A DNA stretch of 12,184 nucleotides. Origin: Chthoniobacter flavus. Lineage in GTDB: Bacteria > Verrucomicrobiota > Verrucomicrobiia > Chthoniobacterales > Terrimicrobiaceae. The stretch covers positions 1-12,184 of the forward strand of contig CAMBAQ010000046.1 in assembly GCA_945863785.1 (NCBI GenBank). Reading direction: 5' to 3'. Positions 5,877-12,184 of this stretch are shown here, piece after piece (positions within the stretch are counted from its first letter, which is position 1; every line of letters begins with the position of its first letter). The notes under the pieces were generated by a model. That model did not search any database. It saw only the letters and a list, made by a program, of their open reading frames with translations, and had not been told where the DNA came from. Both the position numbers and the translations under genes were made by a program.

Positions 5877-8138
5877 TTAAACCCTAACGGAAGTGGGTTC
5901 TGGTGCGTTTTCCTCTGTTTTGGGGAACCAAGCCAATCGATAGAAGGCCTTGTGGTCAGTGACAGCATATGTCACCCATACTGGGCCATTATTGCCCGCG
6001 ATTGGCGGCATAACTTTCTTACTTGAATCTTTTACAGGGCTCCAAGTCATTTGATCAGTTGAAGTTTGCAACTGGTATTGGGTGTTTGAACGGGAGAGCC
6101 AAGTGATCTGCAGTTTGTTTTTAAGGGTCCCGGAATCCATATACTCAAAATGCTGGACTTGGAAATCTTCGGGTGGCACAGCTGGCCTTTGGTTCAAGGG
6201 CGTGAGTTTTGTATCAATGGCGATTTTCAATTTCGCCTCCATCTCAGAGCGTTTAGCCACAAGGGCAGGGGTGGCTTTTTTATCAGTTCTCTTGTTCTCT
6301 GCCCACTCCGAGTAGTTCGTATATTCCGCAGCCTTTCCAGTTGTGCCGCTTAAGCCATTATCTTGATCGGTATCCGTCCCGCCATTTGCTTTGCTGCGAA
6401 GATCATAAAACTCGCTTTGTGGTGCTTTCACTCCATTGCCATCAAAGTAATAAGCGTATTTGTAATCTTTCTCGATCAAAGTGCGGAGGCGATTGGGCGG
6501 GTTGACGAGTCCGTTGGGATTACTCGATTCTTCCTGTCCGCAGTAGATATCATCGAAAGTGAAGAGGATGGCATCTTGAACCGGCGGACCGGCGGGAGCC
6601 TTGATCAACCGACTATAATCAACGCCTCTTAAATCATAACCTGCGGTATCAATTCCAACCAGCGAACAAAGCGTTGGAAGAAAATCGACATGCGAGACCA
6701 GCTGGTCGCAGACTTGGCCTGCTGGAAAGTCAACAGGATTCGACCAAATGAGAGGAATGTTCAGCACTTCCTCATAGCACATGAACGATTTCTGACGCAA
6801 TCCACCATGCGTCATGGCGCCGTCTCCGTGGTCAGAGGAAAAAATGGTCCAGGAATTATCCCGAAGCTTTCTGGCCTCAAGTGGATCAACGCCGACAGCT
6901 TGACCGTCCAGTAAATCCAAAAGCTTGACCAACTTGCGATCGTTCATTTTCATCAAATTCGCGTAAAAGTTCAGGTATTTCAGCTTTTTTGCGTTGGTAT
7001 TGACCGGGCCAAGGCCGGCGCTTGCAATCTTAAATTCCTCTTGACAAGTGGGTTTTAGGTTTAAAACTAAGGTTTCATCTGCTGTTGGCGGAACTTGAAT
7101 TCGTAGATCCTTGCCGTCTGCTTCGATTGGTCCTGTATGCTCCGACCAAGGAGAATCTGAATAAGGGTGAACGCCCGAACCTAACTTGCCTGTATAATAA
7201 CCATCATAACTCCAATACCCGCCCTCGATATAAGTTCCGTTCCCGCCATCTGCGACGGAAATGCCGGGGCATCCGAGAACATCGTGTGGATTGATCAAGC
7301 AGATCATGAGGCAAAAGGGATTCCCACCAGGATTGGCGATTTTTTCCTTGAGGAAAGCGTAGGCGCTTTCCAGTTCCGCCTCTGGATCTGGAGTGCCTTC
7401 AGCTTGAGTGAAAATTAATTCGGGATTAGCCAGAAACTGCTCCTTGGTGGGACCAGTCTCCTTGATCCACTTAGATCCATCAAAATATCTTCCATCATTA
7501 TCCGGATTTCCTCCACCGTAATTGGGCATTTTGGCATCGCCACCCGCATCGGGGGAGTTCCATTTATTCATTCCATAGCGTGCGATGTCATCCGAGGTGG
7601 AAGAGTCATCGGGGTTATCAACGCCCTTGCTCATATGCCACTTGCCTTTCCAGACGACATCATACCCTGCTGCCTTGAAAATTGTTCCTATGTTTGGAAG
7701 AGTCGGGTCAAGCTGGTGCTCTTCCATGGATTGGCTCATGCCCTCGGAGAGCGTATCAAAATTTCTGTGCTGTGCTGGGTAGAGGCCCGTAAAAAGCGTC
7801 GTGCGGGCGGGGGTGCACATGGCTGTGTTTGTGTAGGCGCGGGTGAAGGAGACGCCTTTGTTTCTGAGGCGTGTCAGGCCGGGCAGGTTGGCTTCCTCCC
7901 ATCCTTCGGGAAACCAGCGGAGATCCTGTTGCTGATCGGTGGTGAAAAATATAATATTGCGGCGCTGGGCAATGGAATCAGCTGCTTCCGCTGCGGAAGG
8001 CCAGAGATTAACTGCGCCTTGAACCGCCATGAGCGCGCCGGCGCCGCCGACCATTTTTAAAAAGTCGCGGCGCTTGACTTGATCAAAGAGGGGCTTGGTT
8101 TTTTCGGTCGCGATGATGGGTGGCTGGTCGTTGATCAT
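5877..8138 (-). CDS. Tat-exported sulfatase (type I, Cys-type formylglycine enzyme)
   Basis: Hydrolyses a sulfate ester; the substrate is unknown. I start it at the ATG at 8138 (753 residues); a GTG two codons upstream at 8144 is equally possible, and residue numbers here count from that GTG. Residues 25-30 (RRDFLK) plus a hydrophobic stretch make a twin-arginine signal. The alkaline-phosphatase-like core follows: metal-binding Asp70 in TTDQQ, the sulfatase signature C110-T-P-A-R whose Cys becomes formylglycine, GKWH at 167-170, NPHD at 285-288, and the metal site SSDHGD at 436-441. At 753 residues it is longer than the usual 450-550, because of insertions and a C-terminal ~100-residue beta-rich domain (LQITWLSRSNTQYQLQTSTD) of a type common in Verrucomicrobia and Planctomycetes exoenzymes. 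It is the first gene of the operon and divergent from its maturase, which fits activation in the cytoplasm before folded export. Confidence 0.93.
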   Translation of the reverse strand: MINDQPPIIATEKTKPLFDQVKRRDFLKMVGGAGALMAVQGAVNLWPSAAEAADSIAQRRNIIFFTTDQQQDLRWFPEGWEEANLPGLTRLRNKGVSFTRAYTNTAMCTPARTTLFTGLYPAQHRNFDTLSEGMSQSMEEHQLDPTLPNIGTIFKAAGYDVVWKGKWHMSKGVDNPDDSSTSDDIARYGMNKWNSPDAGGDAKMPNYGGGNPDNDGRYFDGSKWIKETGPTKEQFLANPELIFTQAEGTPDPEAELESAYAFLKEKIANPGGNPFCLMICLINPHDVLGCPGISVADGGNGTYIEGGYWSYDGYYTGKLGSGVHPYSDSPWSEHTGPIEADGKDLRIQVPPTADETLVLNLKPTCQEEFKIASAGLGPVNTNAKKLKYLNFYANLMKMNDRKLVKLLDLLDGQAVGVDPLEARKLRDNSWTIFSSDHGDGAMTHGGLRQKSFMCYEEVLNIPLIWSNPVDFPAGQVCDQLVSHVDFLPTLCSLVGIDTAGYDLRGVDYSRLIKAPAGPPVQDAILFTFDDIYCGQEESSNPNGLVNPPNRLRTLIEKDYKYAYYFDGNGVKAPQSEFYDLRSKANGGTDTDQDNGLSGTTGKAAEYTNYSEWAENKRTDKKATPALVAKRSEMEAKLKIAIDTKLTPLNQRPAVPPEDFQVQHFEYMDSGTLKNKLQITWLSRSNTQYQLQTSTDQMTWSPVKDSSKKVMPPIAGNNGPVWVTYAVTDHKAFYRLAWFPKTEENAPEPTSVRV

Positions 8139-8185
8139 AGTCACTATTTTGTCTAATTTGTGGAATCTGGAAAAACTTCTGAAGG

Positions 8186-8224
8186 TTGACCGCTGTGATG
8201 GCAGAATCCTCTGACTACGGTCAA
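8186..8224. promoter_or_regulatory. 7 bp inverted repeat in the sulfatase leader
   Basis: The arms ttgaccg (8186-8192) and cggtcaa (8218-8224) are perfect reverse complements separated by 25 bases. They lie between the likely sulfatase promoter and its start codon. They could be a regulator site or form an mRNA stem. A second pair, gcagaat (8201-8207) and attctgc (8246-8252), interleaves with it. Confidence 0.3.
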
Positions 8225-8234
8225 TCCCCCATTA

Positions 8235-8264
8235 AGTATAGGAGAATTCTGCGAATCAGGCCAA
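8235..8264 (-). promoter_or_regulatory. Candidate promoter of the sulfatase operon
   Basis: On the minus strand TTGGCC (8259-8264) and TATACT (8235-8240) are 18 bases apart. TATACT matches the -10 consensus at five of six positions; the -35 match is partial. It would give a leader of about 90 bases before the sulfatase ATG. One copy of a 9 bp direct repeat overlaps the -35 element. Confidence 0.35.
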
Positions 8265-8282
8265 AAAGTCGGTGAATCAGGC
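8253..8282. promoter_or_regulatory. Two-turn-spaced direct repeat, possible regulator site
   Basis: The 9-mer gaatcaggc occurs at 8253-8261 and again at 8274-8282, exactly 21 bp apart, or two helical turns. Such spacing suits two regulator subunits binding one face of the DNA. The proximal copy overlaps the candidate -35 of the sulfatase promoter, and both lie upstream of the maturase. Confidence 0.4.
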
Positions 8283-8285
8283 AAT

Positions 8286-8304
8286 CGCAAAAAACCTTTT
8301 TGCG
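8286..8304. promoter_or_regulatory. Hairpin upstream of the maturase gene
   Basis: A perfect 8 bp inverted repeat (cgcaaaaa at 8286-8293, tttttgcg at 8297-8304) with a 3-base loop lies 35 bp before the maturase start. It could be an operator or a leader hairpin. It is not followed by a T-run on the plus strand. Confidence 0.4.
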
Positions 8305-8338
8305 TTAAGAAAATGCACTTGTAGGATCAAAGTTCGCT

Positions 8339-9583
8339 TTGAATACGCAATCGCCCGTTTCCAAGAACTTCCATGTCATGGCCAAGCCCATTGGCCCGAT
8401 CTGCAATCTCGATTGCACCTATTGCTATTACCTCGAAAAGGAATCCCTTTATCCCAAGGGCGAGAACTTTCGAATGAAACCCGATGTGCTGGAGGCATAC
8501 ATCCAGCAATATATCGAATCCCAAAATACCTTTGAGGTGACCTTTGCCTGGCAGGGCGGCGAGCCCACATTATTGGGACTGGAATACTTTCGCAAAATCG
8601 TGGCGTTGCAAAAAAAATACTCTGCCGCCCGCGTTATCAACAACACGCTGCAGACGAATGGAACTCTTCTTAACGACGAATGGTGCCAATTTTTTGCCGA
8701 GAATAAATTTCTGATCGGGCTTAGCATCGACGGTCCGCGACGCCTCCACGACACTTATCGTGTGGACAAGGGCCAGAAACCCACCTTCGACCGCGTTATG
8801 CAGGGCTTGGAGTTGCTAAAAAAACATCGGGTCGAGTTCAATACACTCACCGTCGTGAGCGCCACCAATGTTAAACATGCCATCGAGGTCTATGACTTCC
8901 TGCGCGAGGCGGGATCCGGCTACATCCAATTCATTCCCCTCGTTGAGCGACTACCCGCGCCTGGCGAGAAATCCAGCGGCCTCGACTACGCCGAGCCTCC
9001 AGAGCCAGGGCAGGCGGAATCACCCGTCACTCGCTGGAGTGTACCCGGCGAAATGTATGGCGACTTTCTGATTTCCATTTTTGACGCTTGGGTGCGGCGG
9101 GATGTGGGCAAGGTTTTCGTGCAAATGTTCGATGTCTCTCTCGGCATTTGGTCCGGCCATGGCCCTGGACTCTGCCTGTTTCTCAAAGATTGCGGAGAAG
9201 GCCTCGCCCTCGAGCACAATGGAGATTTGTTCTCCTGCGACCACTTTGTTTATCCCAAATTCCAATTGGGCAATATCATGAACGAGTCGATCGCGAGCAT
9301 GGTGAATTCGGCCAAACAAAAACAATTCGGCGAAGCCAAATCCTCGACGCTTCCGAAATTTTGCCGCGAATGCGATGTGCGATTCGCCTGCCATGGCGAG
9401 TGCCCGAAACACCGCTTCACAAAGACTCCCGACGGGGAGGACGGCTTAAACTACCTCTGCGCTTCTTACAAAAAATTCTTCCACCATGTGGATCCCTATA
9501 TGAAGCAGATGACCGCATTCATGCAGGCCCGGCAAGCTCCGGCGAACATCATGGACATGGATTTTGATGCTTTGCCAAAGTAA
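8339..9583 (+). CDS. Anaerobic sulfatase-maturating enzyme (radical SAM/SPASM)
   Basis: Oxidises the active-site Cys (or Ser) of sulfatases to C-alpha-formylglycine in the cytoplasm, using S-adenosylmethionine and iron-sulfur clusters. The 414 residues hold the radical SAM motif C22-x3-C26-x2-C29 (CNLDCTYC), the SAM-binding GGEP at 73-76 and SIDGP at 129-133. The C-terminal SPASM domain has eight candidate cluster Cys at 279, 285, 300, 342, 345, 351, 355 and 374, enough for two auxiliary clusters. The start is a TTG with an AGGA 12 bases upstream; an ATG at codon 14 would still keep all motifs. Length is close to the usual 370-410. It is divergent from a Cys-type sulfatase, the expected substrate. 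Confidence 0.93.
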   Translation: MNTQSPVSKNFHVMAKPIGPICNLDCTYCYYLEKESLYPKGENFRMKPDVLEAYIQQYIESQNTFEVTFAWQGGEPTLLGLEYFRKIVALQKKYSAARVINNTLQTNGTLLNDEWCQFFAENKFLIGLSIDGPRRLHDTYRVDKGQKPTFDRVMQGLELLKKHRVEFNTLTVVSATNVKHAIEVYDFLREAGSGYIQFIPLVERLPAPGEKSSGLDYAEPPEPGQAESPVTRWSVPGEMYGDFLISIFDAWVRRDVGKVFVQMFDVSLGIWSGHGPGLCLFLKDCGEGLALEHNGDLFSCDHFVYPKFQLGNIMNESIASMVNSAKQKQFGEAKSSTLPKFCRECDVRFACHGECPKHRFTKTPDGEDGLNYLCASYKKFFHHVDPYMKQMTAFMQARQAPANIMDMDFDALPK

Positions 9584-9586
9584 GCG

Positions 9587-9612
9587 GCCACCTGCTTGGA
9601 GTGGCTCCTTTT
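9587..9612. terminator. Possible terminator between convergent genes
   Basis: A 5 bp stem (gccac at 9587-9591, gtggc at 9601-9605) with a 9-base loop is followed by tccttttat. It starts a few bases after the maturase stop codon and lies before the end of the convergent HEAT-like gene. The stem is short, so the call is weak. Confidence 0.35.
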
Positions 9613-9635
9613 ATAGTCCGGAGAATGCGTCCTGC

Positions 9636-10301
9636 CTACCGGTCGTGGACAATGTCGTCGATATCTTTTTGAATGTCGGCTTGAAGTCGATTCGACTGCA
9701 GCTTGGCGCGCAAGCCATCACGAATCCTCTGATGAGCAGAGGGATCTTGCTTCACCAGAATTAAGTAATCTTCCAAGGTGGACAAGGCGCTGAAGCGCAC
9801 ATCTTCCGATGAATCCTCCAACGTGCTAAGTAGCGCATCAATGGTCGATGCCGAGGGTTTTCCCAAGGTAGATAGACCGAGCGCGGCGGTGCTTCTGATT
9901 TCCGGATTTTCTTGGCTCTTGAGATAACCTACCAAGATCACCTCATTCATCGGGCTCGGATAGGCCCCCAAAAGTTTAAGGCCCTCGATGCGGTGTAGTT
10001 CACTCGTAGAGCCGAGGAGTTGCTGAGCGCGCGCCATTTCCTTTTTTTCCGTCGTCGCCTTTGCAATCGGACTTGGCTTTGGAGTCATGGCTATCGTCTC
10101 TGGTTCAGCCCGAACGTGCTTTTTACTGTTTGGCTGCTCTCTCTCGGGGCGCGCAGATTCTTTTTCCTGCTGGACCTCTTGCCTTGGAGAGTGCCGAGTC
10201 AGGTGGAGAATAGCCCCCAAAAGAAAGACGACAATAACCCCCAAGGCTAAAATGGGCTTCGATATACTCCTCATAGAGTTCTTTATACTGGCCTGAGGCA
10301 T
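9636..10301 (-). CDS. Membrane-anchored HEAT-repeat-like protein
   Basis: Encodes 221 residues. A short basic N-terminus is followed by one membrane segment (~16-34, ILALGVIVVFLLGAILHL). Next comes a charged Lys/Glu/Pro-rich linker (~38-90), then an alpha-helical part (~95-210) with HEAT-like repeats. Helix pairs such as PEIRSTAALGLSTLG and EDVRFSALSTLEDYL have the typical spacing. HEAT repeats usually bind other proteins. The topology suggests the repeats face the periplasm, but the sequence does not settle this. Met10 (MRSISK) is an alternative start; no clear Shine-Dalgarno sequence precedes either. The gene is convergent with the maturase and downstream of the DUF1214 remnant on the same strand. 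No specific function can be assigned. Confidence 0.75.
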   Translation of the reverse strand: MPQASIKNSMRSISKPILALGVIVVFLLGAILHLTRHSPRQEVQQEKESARPEREQPNSKKHVRAEPETIAMTPKPSPIAKATTEKKEMARAQQLLGSTSELHRIEGLKLLGAYPSPMNEVILVGYLKSQENPEIRSTAALGLSTLGKPSASTIDALLSTLEDSSEDVRFSALSTLEDYLILVKQDPSAHQRIRDGLRAKLQSNRLQADIQKDIDDIVHDR

Positions 10302-10370
10302 TCCAACACGAGATTGGATTGGGATCTCTGAAAAATCCCTTGCCTCTGCTCCTTATCATCAACGGATCGG

Positions 10371-10419
10371 TAAGGTGGAGCCTGCCTCACTGGCCTAGTG
10401 AAGAAATAACTCCACCTTA
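10371..10419. repeat. 10 bp inverted repeat with nested hairpin
   Basis: The arms taaggtggag (10371-10380) and ctccacctta (10410-10419) are perfect reverse complements. Between them a smaller pair, tcact/agtga, can form an inner hairpin. The structure lies between the 3' end of the DUF1214 remnant and the HEAT-like gene. No T-run follows on either strand, so it is not a typical terminator. It may be a REP-like element, an mRNA-stabilising stem or a regulator site. Confidence 0.6.
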
Positions 10420-10433
10420 GGCTTGAGAGGAAA

Positions 10434-11355
10434 TCAGGCTTTCTTGACTGACGACTTTTTCAACAAAGCCGTCGTTTTTTTGGAAGAAGTCTTTTTCGAT
10501 CCGCTGTTGGCTTTCTTGTCAGCGGAGGATTTTCCTTTAACCCCGTTTTTCTTTGATTTCTGCTCGGTGGCTTTTACTGATGTCGAGGCTACGCTACTCG
10601 ACTGGTTTTGAGTCGTTTCAGTAGATTTGAGCCCACCCCACCAATCGTTCGCATTCTCTTTAGAGTATGATGGGATCGGCTTGATCGATGTCTTTCCATC
10701 TTCGTAAACCACGGCAGGCGGGACATAGGTGCCATCCAGCGCTGTTCCGAGCGGGGCATAAACGCGCAGCATAACGGAGAAGCGGCCCTCTGGTATCGGC
10801 AACACATTTGCAGGAACAGTCGTTTCGTTAGCGCCAATCGTTTTTAAAGTGATTGTAATGGAGCCATCTGTATTTGTGACAAGATTAGGCGTGTAGGAGG
10901 CAACCGCATATTTGTTAGCCGCGTTTGGAACGAGCTCAATCGCATCGCTTGTGTAGGCGGTGATGGACCAGAATCGCTCGAATTGTGGAATCTGGTCCGC
11001 GGCAAAAGTGATGGTGTAAGTTCTGTTACCAACACCAGTGAGCATTTCACTGTGATTATCCAAGAAGGCTTGCCCGTAATAGGCCGCCACGCGGTTGTTA
11101 CAATATTGAATATAAAGGTCGCCGGCGGCGCGATCAAGGTAGGCTTCTCCCCATTCTCCCATGTTATTGAAGTGAATCCAGTTGTTTCCAACCGTATTGA
11201 AGTGCCAATTTGCAACGATGGCATCATGAGCCGCCCTTGCTCCAGCACAGATATCCGAAAGGCTCGTGATAGAACCAGCATGCGCGGCGGATTGGGCTGC
11301 TGCAAATCGATCTCTGAATTCGCTTATTAGTATTCTGTCACTGGCAGAAAGAGGC
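10434..11355 (-). pseudogene. DUF1254/DUF1214 protein, 5'-truncated, with Lys-rich tail
   Basis: The frame carries the end of a DUF1254 region and a DUF1214 domain. Family-like segments are FWSITAYTSDAIELVPN, YAVASYTPNLVTNTDGSITI, LPIPEGRFSVMLRVYAPLG and ALDGTYVPPAVV. Homology begins near SPLSASDR (~11355). The signal peptide and most of the DUF1254 part are absent, and codons further upstream are the antisense of a LytTR gene. The frame is open to an ATG at 11393, so a truncated protein could be made, but without an export signal. After the domain come ~60 residues rich in Lys and Ser (for example KKTSSKKTTALLKKSSVKKA), unusual for the family and histone H1-like in composition. Full members have both domains and are usually exported. 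Role unknown. Confidence 0.75.
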
Positions 11356-11364
11356 GATGTCGAC

Positions 11365-11868
11365 GGAGAGCATGCCATCCAGGCCTTCGACATCCACGCG
11401 GTGGATTACTTACTCAAACCCGTCAAACCCGCCCGCTTCGCCCAAGCTGTGCAGCGCCTGCAGGTCGCCTGCGCACCGTCACTGGCCCCTAAACCCGAAC
11501 CCGTATTCTCGCCCCAAGACCACATTTGCCTTCGCACACCCCAGCGAACGATCACTATCCCCGTGCGTGACCTTCTCGTGCTGCAAGCGGAGGGCGACTT
11601 CACCCGTGTTTTCCTCAAAAACTCCCCGCCCCTCATGATCTGCGTTGCCCTCGGACAATACGAAAAACTCCTCCCCTCTCCACCCTTCATCCGACTCGAC
11701 CGCTCACTCATCTTCAACCTCCAAGCCCCAGTCCACCTCGATCGCAAATCTCGCGACGAAGCCTCCCTCATCCTCGACAAAACAAATCAAGAAATCCCCC
11801 TAGGCCGCACCGCCCAACAACGCCTCCGCGACGCACTCAAACTAGGCGGCAAAAGCGCCACGATGTAA
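11365..11868 (+). pseudogene. LytTR response regulator, N-terminally truncated
   Basis: The frame begins inside a receiver domain: EHAIQAFDIHAVDYLLKPVK matches the last strand and helix of LytR/AlgR-type receivers, including the conserved Lys-Pro. It continues through a linker into a LytTR DNA-binding domain (from about ICLRTPQRTITIPVRDLLVL to the TAA at 11866). Blocks include LQAEGDFTRVFL, FIRLDRSLIFNL and IPLGRTAQQRLRDAL. The first ~80-90 receiver residues, with the phosphoacceptor Asp and acidic pocket, are absent. The sequence upstream of 11365 belongs to the oppositely oriented DUF1214 gene, so this is a product of rearrangement. Base composition is visibly richer in C than the sulfatase operon. 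No native start or promoter is present. Confidence 0.85.
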
Positions 11869-11945
11869 TTCTGAATTTCCCATCCTCCTCAGCTCTCGAT
11901 GTTCGGCTATTTGGACCATGCGAAACGAGGGTCCTTCCCGAGGCC

Positions 11946-12035
11946 TTACGGATTTTTGCGGTAGTCAAGGGTGACGAGCATGAAGAGGCCGAAAGACGAG
12001 ATCCGATTCTCGGCAGTGGCCTTATGCCACGGTTT
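11946..12035 (-). pseudogene. Possible 3' remnant of an unidentified gene
   Basis: On the minus strand 29 codons run from the edge of the second 150 bp repeat to a TAA at 11946-11948 (KPWHKATAENRISSFGLFM, then LVTLDYRKNP). The composition looks protein-like, and the frame is cut by the repeat exactly as the transposase fragment is at the other end. It is too short to name and may be chance. The rest of 11869-12035 shows nothing I can identify. Confidence 0.2.
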
Positions 12036-12184
12036 ATACCATTGTCACTTTGAAATTAGACTTTGCAGCGCAAAAGAAGGGGGGACGGCCGTCTCGGCCG
12101 TTTTGAGACTGGGCCACTTGCTCGCACCCTCCCCATCGGAACCAAGGAGCACAACAACGCACACAGGCGGGACGCACTGTGCCC
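12036..12184 (+). repeat. ~150 bp direct repeat, copy 2 (cut by window end)
   Basis: Same orientation as copy 1, offset 11,717 bp. The first ~90 bases are identical, including the acggccg/cggccgt hairpin at 12085-12101. Beyond that, substitutions and a one-base deletion appear. The left border at 12036 is sharp: the preceding bases do not match those before copy 1. The window ends inside or at the end of the element. Confidence 0.85.

Noticed and set aside
9088..9567. A 159-residue forward frame overlapping the maturase
   Set aside because: It is out of frame with a clearly conserved radical SAM/SPASM gene, is Arg/Pro/Leu-rich, and matches no family.
10371..10419. Intrinsic terminator for the DUF1214 gene
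   Set aside because: The stem is strong but no T-run follows it on the minus strand.
11266..11364. N-terminal extension of the LytTR frame
   Set aside because: These codons are antisense to the DUF1214 gene and do not resemble a receiver domain; true homology starts at about 11368.
319..12184. The repeats as terminal repeats of an integrative element
   Set aside because: No integrase, conjugation or replication gene lies between them, and one copy runs off the window, so the claim cannot be supported beyond noting that they bracket the region.

Overview
The window reads as a piece of a Verrucomicrobiota-like genome of moderate GC. Evidence: a TIGR02597-type exported protein (a family I know mainly from Verrucomicrobia), a Tat-exported formylglycine sulfatase next to its radical-SAM maturase, many secreted proteins of no recognised family, and few Shine-Dalgarno sequences. 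The phylum is an inference; there is no rRNA or tRNA to confirm it.

Layout. 1-468: the 3' end of an unidentified + strand gene, an IS256-type transposase fragment, and the first copy of a ~150 bp repeat. 481-8138 (- strand): an apparent five-gene operon, read from high to low coordinates. It holds an S1 sulfatase, a TIGR02597-like protein, two tandem paralogues of an unrecognised secreted family, and a large secreted protein with a GH16-like EIDVME motif. Gaps are 13-52 bp, and a hairpin that could be a terminator follows the last gene. 8145-8338: a divergent control region with inverted repeats, a two-turn-spaced direct repeat and a hairpin. 8339-9583 (+): anaerobic sulfatase-maturating enzyme. 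9636-10301 (-): a membrane-anchored HEAT-repeat-like protein. 10434-11868: two 5'-truncated genes, a DUF1254/DUF1214 protein (-) and a LytTR response regulator (+), joined back to back near 11355-11368. 12036-12184: the second copy of the ~150 bp repeat, in direct orientation 11,717 bp from the first and running off the window.

How the genes may work together. The maturase would convert the sulfatase Cys to formylglycine in the cytoplasm, and the Tat pathway would then export the folded enzyme. If the GH16-like assignment holds, the operon would act on a sulfated polysaccharide outside the cytoplasm.

The most unusual feature is a ~70-residue C-terminal module. It is 69-76% identical without gaps among three otherwise unrelated exported proteins of this operon. 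It looks like a helix-turn-helix with a short wing-like segment and ends in a Lys/Arg/Ser-rich tail. A DNA-binding-like fold at the end of secreted proteins is unexpected. It may be a new sorting, anchoring or extracellular-DNA/polyanion-binding module. The window edges are rearranged, with broken genes and repeats on both sides.
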